Source: Heliocidaris erythrogramma (lineage: Eukaryota > Echinodermata > Echinoidea > Camarodonta > Echinometridae). Taken from it: a DNA stretch of 64,000 bases. Below, piece by piece: positions 11,490 through 22,445 of the stretch (position 1 is the stretch's first letter; every line of letters begins with the position of its first letter). The stretch spans positions 27,789,410 to 27,853,409 of the forward strand of contig CM046873.1 of the NCBI GenBank assembly GCA_025617745.1. The letters are read 5' to 3'. A program made the translations under genes and the position numbers. Below the pieces are notes generated by a model, which was not told the origin of the DNA, did not search any database, and saw only the letters and a list, made by a program, of their open reading frames with translations.

Positions 11490-12042
11490 CACATGTACAG
11501 CATGCCCATGCAAGGACAAGAATACATACAATGTATGTCATATAGATCAAGGACGTTATGCTGCATGAATACATGATGCATGCATGTGTGAGTACACGTG
11601 ATGTGTTGTTGAAGATCCTACTGTACATACTGTTTCAGTCAGTTGCCATGCATTTGTTCAATAAAATTCCCTCATGCATTATTCCTATTTCTGCTGTTAA
11701 GATTATTCAGCCAGCTTTGTTGATAAGATCATTCAGCCGGCTTGTTGATAAGATCATCATCAATTATCTTTCTCTCATCAGACGCTTTCTCACTGTCTTG
11801 TTTTTAAAAAAAAAAGGTTCTTGTAAGTTCTGATCAAGGGGGGGGGGGGGGCTTCATCTCTGTGTGTAGGAAAGTGCCATCTCACGATTCGTTATGCATG
11901 TACCTTACAATGAGAACCTCACCACGTACTTCATTGCCCACTCTGTTCGATGAGAGATCTAATTCCCTAGTAATCATCAACTCTTTACCATCATGTTGAT
12001 TTATAGAATAAATCTAGAGAAGGTACATGTATGTGCACAGAG

Positions 12043-12408
12043 GAGGCGAGTTGGCTCAGTCTGCCTGTCAAACCAAAGATTGTGGGTTCGAATCCACCCT
12101 GGGCGGATGACTGAAGTCTGCGTTGTGTGTTAATGTGCCCCTCCCCTGTTTCATAGACCCAGGTAATGTTAAAGTGGAAAACACTTCGTCCCTTGGTTAG
12201 GACGTTAAATGGAGGCCCCTTGTAGAGGAGAGTCATCACCTTTGCACTATTCGATGAAGAGTAGTGGCAAACCCCGGTGTAGTGGTACACCTGCACATCC
12301 CAATCAGTTATATCGGGAGGAGAGACCTGAGGGTTACCGTGATTCACTTCGCTTTTCCCCTCCCAGGCACAGGTGACGCCAAATCATTAATAATAATAAT
12401 AATAATAG
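12043..12408 (+). mobile_element. tRNA-derived SINE
   Basis: The head has an A-box-like GTTGGCTCAGTCTG and a perfect B-box GGTTCGAATCC (12085-12095). The body contains TTGGTTAGGACGTTAAATGG, a hallmark of deuterostome/invertebrate SINEs, and the tail is (TAA)n at about 12388-12408. Full length, plus orientation. Confidence 0.8.
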
Positions 12409-12755
12409 TAACCAAGTCCAGTATTTTGTTGCCAACCGGGAAGGGTATTGCAGGGTAATACATCATCTGTCGTGATCATGTATCTAGTATGAAGCTTCAT
12501 CTCCCCTCTAATAAAAAACAAACACATTTTGTTCATAATCATTTCTCTTTTGATTTACTACTGTACACATGGAATATTTTGCGGTGTGGAAATTTTCGCG
12601 CATTTCCCCCTATAAATGTGCATCTACATGTACATGTACATAAAGTTTTTATACCGCTGCCAAACGAAGTTTGAAGGGGGTACATGTATAGGAATCAGCG
12701 TACGCTTGGGCGGGTGGGGGGGGGGGGGGGGGGGGGAGGGTGGGCGGTCGTTGGT

Positions 12756-13470
12756 CTGTTCCAGATCTTGCACTTCAAACTACTTCTTCATTTTTCGAGC
12801 AATGTGTGTGAAATTCGCCACACACATTGGTCTTGGGATGAAGATGTGCAAGACATATTTTTTATATGTGTCGGAAACTGCGTTGCCATGGTAATGGCAT
12901 ATTATGGCAATATTTGAAATCTTGCGGATTGAACTACTTCCTCATTTTTCGAGCAATGGTCATGAAATTTGGCACACACATCTGTCTTGGGATGGAGGTG
13001 TGCAAGACATATTTTTTTTAATGTGTCGGAAATGCGTTGCCATGGTAACAGCATGGCAACGGCATATTATGGCAATAAATCAGTGGGAATTCTTGCGGAT
13101 CAAACTACTTCCTCATTTTTCGAGCAGTGCTCATGAAATTTGGCATGCACGTTTGTCTTGGAATGAACATGTGCAAGACATATATTTGGAATGTGTCGGA
13201 AACTGCGTTGCCATGGTAAAGACATATGGCAATAAATCGGGAAAATATTGCGGATCAAACAACTTCCTCACTCATTCAAGTAATGCTCATGAAATTAGGC
13301 ACACACATTGTTCTTGTGGTAAAGCTGTGCAAGACATATTGTTTCAATGTGTGGCAAGTTGTGTTGCCATGGTAATGACATGGCAATAAAACGGGAAAAT
13401 ATTACAGATCAAACCGCTTCCTCATTTTTGGAGCAATGCTCAGGAAATTTGGCACACTCATTGGGGCGGG
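12756..13470. repeat. Tandem satellite of about 165 bp, about 5 copies
   Basis: Copies share CTACTTCCTCATTTTTCGAG, TCATGAAATTTGGCACAC, GTGCAAGACATA, GTGTCGGAAACTGCGTTGCC and ATGGTAA, with a few percent to 20 percent divergence. The apparent long frame across 12904-13389 is only the satellite unit read through. Confidence 0.75.
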
Positions 13471-13479
13471 GTTATTAAT

Positions 13480-15235
13480 CACCTTCAGTGATATTCTAGT
13501 TTGTTTTTGTTTTCTGCACACAAGTCTTTGCAAGCTACATGTACATCTACCCCTTTAAAATCCTCGAGTCGTGATTAAGGCTGACCTGTGTCATACATGT
13601 AGATGAGGACATAAATAAGTACTCAAATTTATACTTTGAGCTAAAGTTTAGGAAAACATTTCAAGAAAACATATTAGTGAGAACTTGAAATTGCTATTTA
13701 ACCCTACATATATAACAAGGGGAGAGTAGGTCATTAAAGAGTTCATGCAGTTGCTGTTTTCTCAAGTTTGTAACTATAAACAAATTTCTCTTATTTTTCT
13801 GCCGATCTTTAAATCAACAGGATGTCAAGAAATTTCCCCCATTTCAGCCCTTGTTTTTCCACAATTACTTGTTGTTTTTCATTCATCTTTATTTCATCCT
13901 TGTCTTGTAGCTGTAATACCTCTTCTTGTTCATCTTCAAATATTTAATCATATCCTGCTTTTATGCCACTTTCTTTCCATTAGCCACTGATTTGGCTTAT
14001 TTTTATGATTTAAACATTATCTATGATTAATTATCCTTCATGCCATATTGTACAGTTCCTTCGAAATGGTCTGCAGTACGAAGATTTTACCAGACTCGGT
14101 TTTCTCAGGAACTTCAAAACAAAACTATCACCGAGGGAATAATAATGCACAGATTTTCTGTGGTCATTCACCCTTGATTCTGGGCATGTGTTGTCTTTTT
14201 TTCTTGTCTCTTGTGGTTAAGAGCATGCACAGTTTGGGTAGCAAAAATGAAACTGGAAAGAAACATGTTAAACATACAGTTAACAACAAAATTATTCATA
14301 CCCTTGGAAAATTCTAGTTTTTTGCATTTTTCCTAAAAATAAATGGTTAAATGAAGTTACTTGCACATCACTTGAATACATTTAGTTATCATCTGCAAAT
14401 GAATGCCGTTTCCGGTTTCACCTCATTTGCATAACAATAGAAAAGGTGAGTTATCCAAACTGGGCGATGTTCAAAATTATTCATACCCTTGGTGATTTAT
14501 TGACTTTGTCAATCAGTATGAATCCGATCCTTGTGATTAATGCTTGTAATTCACTTTATTTAAATACACCGTCACAAGGCTTCCGGAGGGGTCTCTGCCC
14601 GGGGGGGGGGGGGGGCACTCACATATATATGTCACACATGTATGTGCCGCTGTGACGTCCCCCATTTTCAACCTTCTCGGGTCGCTCCCATGATATGCGA
14701 TTTTCAGATTTTCACTAACCGCACCTCGATTGGCTTCCGACTCGCTCCCTAGAATATGAGAAAACAATGCGCACAGCCCATTGTCCGGGAACGGTCGCTC
14801 CCTAGCCTCCCAGGCCAGCGCAGCAGGGGAGCTGGGCGGCCTAGTGTGCCCCCTAACTTAGTGCTAGCGGGGCTCAGCGAGATCAATCTGCATGCGACAT
14901 CGAGTCAGTGTAGTGTCGCGGCATGTACAGCGTTAAAAACAGCACTGCGACCACTGACTCGGCTCATGCACCGTATGTGTACCCGAGTAGTGAGATCGCG
15001 AGCAGCTAAAATTAGCTCTTCCCTGAGCCCTTTCGCTCCTTAGACCCTCAAAAATGAGCTTCCTCAATTAACCATTTAGCTCCTTAGCCCCCTGTTTTGA
15101 GATTGGCAGCGGCACACCCACATCCAAAAACAGGTTGAGTGGCCCCCCCAAAAAAATTGGACTTTTGGAGGGCTTGCAAAAAGAAATTCTCATCACACCC
15201 CCCCCCCCTCTGCTGAGCAATTTAAATACAGATCT
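13480..15235. other. Non-coding; direct ATTATTCATACCC repeats and a GC-richer patch
   Basis: CAAAATTATTCATACCCTTGG-like direct copies at about 14286 and 14473 resemble fragments of Tc1-type elements. 14760-15050 is GC-richer with no convincing frame. Nothing else was identified. Confidence 0.35.
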
Positions 15236-15239
15236 CCCT

Positions 15240-15690
15240 CCAAAGTTGACAGACCTGCTAATCTATGCGTCCCCTTTTACAAAATCCCGGATCCACCCCT
15301 GATGACATACCAGTTGTTTGCCCCTCCTTTCTACAAAATCCTGGATCCACCCCTGATGACCTACCTGCATTTCCATGCCCCTTCCCCCTTTCTACAAAAT
15401 CCTGGATCCACCCCTGATGACAAACCTGCATTTCCATGCACCCCCTTTCTACAAACCCTGGATCCGCCCCTGACAGACCTGCATTTCTGTGCCCCCAAAA
15501 TTTCACAAAATCCTGGATCCGCCCCTGACAGACCTGCATTTCTGTGCCCCAAAAATTTCACAAAATCCTGGATCCGCCCCTGACAGACCTGCATTTCTGT
15601 GCCCCAAAAATTTCACAAAATCCTTGATCCGCCCCTGATGACAGCCCTGCATTTCTGCCCCCCCCTTTACAAAATCCGGGAACCGCTGAA
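15240..15690. repeat. Minisatellite of about 55 bp, about 7-8 copies
   Basis: Each unit contains ACAAAATCCTGGATCCGCCC or ACAAAATCCTGGATCCACCC, then CTGATGAC or CTGACAGACC and TGCATTTCTGTGCCCC. The last copies are nearly identical, so expansion was recent. Confidence 0.8.
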
Positions 15691-15848
15691 ATAATAATAA
15701 TAATAATACACTGTATTTAGAAAAAAAAAATCAGCGCACCCTTTCGGCAAAACCGGGGGTGCTTTGGACGAATGGTGGCGTTCCAGGCAACGCGACGTGA
15801 CCCGACGCTCCCAACGCACCCTTTCGGCCAATTCGCTATACGCAATAC

Positions 15849-16580
15849 GCTACCCACCCTTTCGGACTATGCCCGTCATTCTAGCTCCAGGTTTTGTCCT
15901 TTTATTGTCTAAATCCCCAGGTTAGCTAACCTTTCTCCTTCAAGATGCCATCAGGTGCCTGCATCCATTGGTTTAGGCATGTCATGGATTTCTCATCGCG
16001 TCAACGCGACGTGACGCGACGCGACGCTACCCACCCTTTCGGACTATGCCCGTCATTCTAGCTCCAGGTTTTGTCCTTTTATTGTCTAAATCCCCAGGTT
16101 AGCTAACCTTTCTCCTTCAAGATGCCATCAGGTGCCTGCATCCATTGGTTTAGGCATGTCATGGATTTCTCATCCTAGCTCCAGTTTTTGTCATATATTG
16201 TCTAAATCCCCTGATTAGTCAATCATTATTCGTCAAGTTGCCATCGGGTGCCTGCATCATATTGTTTTGGCATGCTATGGATTTTCTCATCCTAATTCCA
16301 GATTTCCAGCGTTTGTCAAATATTGTCTAAATCCCAGATTAGCTAATCATTATTCCTCAAGATGCGATCAGGTACCTGCATCCATTGGTTTAGGCATGTC
16401 ATGGATTTCTCATACTAACTCCAGGTTTTGTCGTTTTATTGTCTAAATCGCCAGATTAGCTAAATATCTTTCTCCTTCAAGATGCCATCCGGTGCCTGCA
16501 TCCATTGGTTTAGACAAATGTGCCAGCTGTCGGTTTGTTAATCCCAATTCTAAATTTTCATCTTCTTTTTTCATCCCCAG
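15849..16580 (+). repeat. Five decayed tandem copies of the cryptochrome exon-1 start region
   Basis: Each copy has a remnant acceptor (TCCCCAG-like), a 25-nt leader ending CTTCAAG or close to it, and the start codon context, then coding sequence for [10 protein letters not shown] before diverging. Start positions are 15945, 16122, 16238 (TTG instead of ATG), 16362 and 16482; the real start is 16607. Spacings are 177, 116, 124, 120 and 125 nt. 15851-15997 and 16028-16174 are identical, so the most upstream duplication is recent. Confidence 0.8.
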
Positions 16581-16606
16581 ATTAACCCATCCTTTATTCC
16601 TTCAAG

Positions 16607-16736
16607 ATGCCATCGGGTGCCTGCATCCACTGGTTCCGGCATGGCCTTCGTCTCCATGACAACCCGGCTCTCCTGGAAGGCATGACCTTAGGCACAGAGT
16701 TCTATCCCATCTTCATCTTTGACAATGAAGTTGCAG
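16607..16736 (+). CDS. cry: cry coding exon 1 (residues 1-44)
   Basis: ATG at 16607 begins [20 protein letters not shown], the conserved family N-terminus. The donor is GCAG then GTAGG (GT at 16737). A pyrimidine tract and CCCCAG ending at 16580 suggest the exon starts at 16581, with 26 nt of 5' UTR and a further upstream non-coding exon not located. Confidence 0.9.
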
Positions 16737-19700
16737 GTAGGTTCCAAGCGATATTCTTTGGTTCTAAAAGGAAAGGGCTTTTTTCTGAGTGAGATTCCTT
16801 CTGGTCCAATCTTTGTTTACTCTTTTTCAAAGCTTTCCTGACTAAAATTCCTTTGTGTTCCCTTATATTTTGTTCACAACATTACAAAGCGTTTCTTCCC
16901 GATGCAAAATTACATTTTGAGCTTCTTTTGACAAGATTGATGCATTAGTTTTGCGGTAAATGACAATAACAGTAAATAATTCTACCTATGAGAAGGTCTC
17001 ATTCACTCTCATTGCAATATGCGAAAAGAAACTATTAAAAGAAAATAAAGGGCAATAAAGGGCAGAAACTACATGGCCTATATTCACAAAGGAGGTTTAA
17101 ACCATGGGTAAGGTTTGAACCTCCATAAGTGTACTATTAAAAATAAGCGTAAATTAGCGCACATTGCCCATGCGCGCGCTCAAAGAAAATATATGATTGG
17201 ATCGGATTCCGTGCGTACGTACGCTTTAATTAAAAACCTCTTTTGTGAATTCGGGCCCATGTGTACATGCACAAGCTACATGGGAAAATTGTTTTTTCAT
17301 GTACATGTAGGCCTTCATACGTAATACATGTAGGTATCGGGCAATAGACCGCTTTGGTAATGTATGCAAATTTTATTCATACTTTTCAAACAAAGGTTGT
17401 TCTTGACAACCTGAAAGCTTGCCGGACATAGCGACAAATAATGTATGCAAACTGGATTCCAAGTATTGAGGCTCATTTATAAAATGCAGGTTCATGGAAT
17501 AGCTTGTCACTAGGTGCTCAGAGAATATATGTGCATAAATTTGTATACATTACAGAAGCGGTCTATTGAACACATTGTAGGTACATGTACCTTTGCCGTT
17601 ATTAAAAAGTATGAACGGAATTAGTATAAAACTTACCATTAACGGTAACTTTGCCATCAATGGTAACTCCCATGGAAACCTTGATTTTCATTGGCTGTTG
17701 AATGATGTTGCCATGGTAGTTACCATTGATAGCAGAGTTACCATTAATGGTAAGTTTTATGCAACGGGCCCCTGGAGCAGCATGTGCAAAGTTTGCACCG
17801 TTATAATGATCATTTTGTTTGAACAGAAGGTAAAAGTTTGAGATCTTTGTAGATCTTTGTAGATCTTTGTAGATCTACATGGACTGTACATGTATCTCTT
17901 ACTTTTAATATACAGGTTTGTATTTCTCAAGTAACTCTGAGAAGAAATGATGTATTGTACAGTACATGATTTACATGTATACATTACTAATACTGTTTGT
18001 CCGAGGTTACATACATGTAGATTTACTGCATGACAATGAAGTATACATCCGGTAAATTTATACTTGATTATATACAATATATCTTTTGCCGTATAGGTAC
18101 AAAGACCTCAGGGTTCAACAGATGGCGCTTCCTGCACGACTGTCTTATGGACCTAGATGATCAGTTGAAGGAAGCTGGTGGAAGACTGTTTGTCTTTCAT
18201 GGTGATCCCTGCCTTATCTTCAAAGAAATGTTCCTTGTGAGTTCACAGTAATCATCAAATAATGTAATTATGACAAATTAATTCAGTTCTGACTCCCTGA
18301 ACAGAACCAGTTGTTTTACCAAATCCTCATCATCCACCAAAGTAGTGTACATACAGGTACTAAATTGGAGTAATGTCTTCAGGCATGCAGGCAATTTCTC
18401 ATTAGATATTTGAATACCTGCTGATTTAGGAATTCCCTTCTGGTGAAGTCCAAAGGTTTTTGGTAATATTGGTTTCCCATCCACTATACAGTACATACAT
18501 GTACATTGTATAATGGAACAATGACCATTGATATCATCACCAGTATCATTTTTTACAATAATTGTTATAAGCTACTGAAAACCTTGAATCTGTTTGGCTG
18601 AGAGCAAATTTGTCATTGTTCAAGTGAACAATTGGGTCCTGCCTCAGATCCAAGCTACATTGTATAGTAGGGCAATCGACTCAAAGCAGTTATCAGGCCC
18701 CCTTTCGTAAAACTTGTTATCAATAGCAACTGCACCATTTCTATGACAAATTTGCTCTCAGCCAATGAGATTCAAGGTTTTCAGTAGCTTATAACAATTG
18801 TTGTAAATTGGTAATAGCAAATTTCCTGAAACGGGGCACAGGAATACTGAAATCTTAGTTTGGAGTTTGTAACATATGGGAGAAAATACTGTGGACTTGC
18901 ACTTTTTCATTTATTGTCGCAATACAGTGCTATTCTTGTAACTTTCAAGTGAACAACGATGAGGGGGCGGTTCCATACTGGGTCATGGAGGTCCAGCCCC
19001 CTCCCCCTCTTTGGGTGCAAATCAACACCCAGAGAAATCAGACAGTTCAATTGTTTTGCTTGTCAGAATTTTTGGGAATTCGACAATTCTCGCTACCTCA
19101 AATATGCAATTTTCGACGTAGAGGGCAATATTATGCATGGAAATGGTCCGCATCTTTGTCAACTTCACTTTCGGTCCGTATTGACATGAGTGCTAAAATT
19201 TTTGGATCGCATGACATAAACCACTCAAATTTTGAAAATGCAACCAATTGTCTCTATAAATCATGGTATCTTAATTTCAAACATGTCGGTTAATTTATAC
19301 TCAAACTCGAGGATTTTTGTAATACTTGTGTACATTTCCAATGCAAAAAGACAAACACTTGTCGACCCAATCGGGATATTGTCATCACTGCGCATGCGTG
19401 GTTTGCATGACAAGCGCCATCTGTTGGCGAAATTGCGTATTTGGGTAGCGAGAATTGATTAGCCGTTTGCAAAATCCTGGAACTGCCCCAGAGCCATGAC
19501 TTGCTTTCTTTTTCCTCTTTCTTTTTTTCAGGAATGGGGTGTCCGCTACTTGACCTTTGAGAGTGACCCTGAGCCAATCTGGACGGAACGAGATCGACGG
19601 GTCAAGGCGCTATGTAAGGAGATGAAGGTAGAGTGCATCGAGAGGGTCTCTCACACCCTCTGGAACCCAGATCTGTGAGTTCAAATTACATGTTTGACAT

Positions 19701-22401
19701 TGTTTAGATTTCAGTTTCAGTGGTTGAATGTGTAATGTTTACACACAGGTCATATTTAAAGCAGATAATTTGAATATAGGATTCAAAATAACCAGATCTG
19801 TTTATAGTTCAAACTTCATGTTGATAATTTACAGTATTTAGAGTTCAATTCAGTGGTTAAAGTTGCAATATTATACAGAAGTAAGGTTTAAGCAGATATT
19901 CTGAATAAAGGATTTCAGCAAAGTGTCCCAAACATGCTAAGCAAAAATAAAGGTTTGCGGCTTGGTCCCATTTAAAAAGCAAATATTTTTCTCATTGAGC
20001 GTCAACTTTTTTGACACATTTTTAGTATTATATATATAGAAAGAGAAGGAAATTAAGTTGTATATGTTGACGTGTGGACAAGAAACAATTCTTAAATTGT
20101 GTATGGGCAGGCTCCTTGGAAGGACTTTGTTTGACCCTGGTCCAAATTTTAGATAGTGAAACAAGGCCTTGCAGTATGGAAGGGATGGGTTTGAGAGGAT
20201 CAAATACATGTAGATCATGGAGGTTTAAAGTATGCATTGATATATTTATTACCCTTGTCCGGTACCATTGTCTAGGAGAATTTACCTAAGTTGTCGGTAC
20301 ACTGGTCTGGGAGAATTTAACCCTTGATCCCCCATGCATGATGTGCATGGGTGTTTGTTTGTTGTTAATGTTCATTGTTGTCTGTCCTCTTCTCCCTTCC
20401 TACTCCTGAACAAAGTATTATCGAGAAAAACGGTGGCACCCCACCTATCACGTACTCCATGTTCATGGAGTGTGTGACGGAGCTCGGACACCCCCCACGC
20501 CCGATGCCCAATCCTATCTTAACGAAAGTCAAGATGAACATCCCGTCAGACTTTGAGGAACGCTTTACCCTTCCAAATCTAGATGTGATAGGTGAGTGTA
20601 TGTTTAGGTTGATAGGCTTATCCATGGTGGTGGTGGTGATGATGATGGTAATGGTAGTGATGAAAGTGTATCCATGGTAATGGTGATGACGGTATTTTGT
20701 GACATTGGTGGTATTTGTAAGAAAAGTGATGCATGCAATGCCAAAATGAATCGATCATGAGCATGATGATGAAAATGATGGTGTAATGCTGGTGATGATT
20801 GTTCAATTATCACCATCATCATTTACTATTATTATCCTCATCATCCTCCTCATCCTCCTCACCCTCCTCATCCTCCTCATCCTCATCCTCCTCTTCCTCC
20901 TCATCTCCTCCTCCTCCTCCTCCTCCTCCTCCTCCTCCTCCTCCTCCTCCTCCTCCTCCTCCTCCTCCTCCTCCTCCTCCTCTCCTCCTCCTCCTCCTCC
21001 TCATCCTCCTCCTCCTCCTCATCCTCCTCCTCCTCCTCATCCTCCTCAACATCCTCATCCTCCTCAACATCCTCCTCATCCTCATCCTCATCAACATCCT
21101 CCTCATCCTCATCCTCATCAACATCCTCATCCTCATCAACATCCTCATCCTCATCCTCCTCCTCATCCTCATCCTCCTCATAATCTCCTCATCCTCCTCC
21201 TCCTCATCCTCCTCATCCTCCTCCTCATCCCCTCCTCATCCCCTCCTCCTCATCCCCCTCCTCATCCCCTCCTCCTCATCCCCCTCCTCATCCCCCTCCT
21301 CATCCCCCTCCTCATCCCCCTCCTCATCCCCCTCCTCATCCCCCTCCTCCTTATCCTCCTCCTCATCCTCGTACTCATCCTCATCCTCCTCCTCATCCTC
21401 ATTCTCCTCATCCTCATCCTCATCCTCCTCATCTCCTCCTCATCCTTCTCATCTCCTCCTCATCCTCCTTCTCATCTCCTCCTCCTCATCCTCCTCCTCA
21501 TCCTCCTCCTCCTCATCCTCCTCCTCATCTCCTCCTCCTCATCCTCCTCCTCATCATCCTCATCCTCATCCTCATCCTCATCCTCCTCCTCCTCATGACA
21601 ACTTATCCATGGTGGTGGTGGTGATGATGATGGTAATGGTAGTGATGAAAGTGTATCCATGGTAATGGTGATGACGGTATTTTGTGACATTGGTGGTATT
21701 TGCAAGAAAAGTGATGCATGCAATGCCAAAATGAGTCGATCATGAGCATGATGATGATAATGATGGTGTATTGCTGGTGATGATTGTTCTATTATCCCCA
21801 TCATCATCATTTACTATTATTATCCTCATCATCCTCCTCATCCTCCTCATCCTCCTCCTCATCCTCCTCATCCTCCTCCTCTTCCTCCTCCTCCTCCTCC
21901 TCCTCCTCCTCCTCCTCCTCCTCCTCCTCAACATCATCATCATCACCCTCATCCTCATCATTATCATCATCATCTTCATCTTCATCATCTTCATCATCCT
22001 CATCCTCCTCATGACAATGTTAACGGTGAGATTTGTGATGATGGTGATATATACATGTAGTATGTATCATTGACATGGGTAATGAAATTTATTGCTAATA
22101 ATGATGGTGATAGTGATGGTGATGGTAATGGTGGAGGTGGTATTCCTAGTAATATAAGTGATGGTAGTAGTGATGATAGTGACGGTGATCTTATGATTTA
22201 CTCATGGTGCTTACTCGGTCTCTGTATGATCACCGGTTGTACTGTAATCCTTGTTCTGTTTATCCGCCTCCTCTCTCTCTCTCTTTCTCTCTCTTTCTCC
22301 GTCTCTCACATGCACGGACACACACTCACATGTTGTCTCTGATTATGTTTTTCACGTACTCTCTTTCTCCCTTTCTCCCTTTCTTTATGTATGTTTGTCT
22401 G

Positions 22402-22445
<44 letters not shown>

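Noticed and set aside
12904-13389. 161-codon open frame
   Set aside because: It is a read-through of a 165-bp satellite unit repeated about five times.
15258-15594. Frames with repeated GADPGF or RIQDFV motifs on both strands
   Set aside because: They translate a 55-bp minisatellite; open frames exist on both strands because the unit lacks stops.
20786-21665. Long Ser/Pro/His/Leu-rich reading frames of 270-288 codons
   Set aside because: They are three-frame readings of a TCC/TCA microsatellite; codons are repeat-driven and the stretch lies in a cryptochrome intron.
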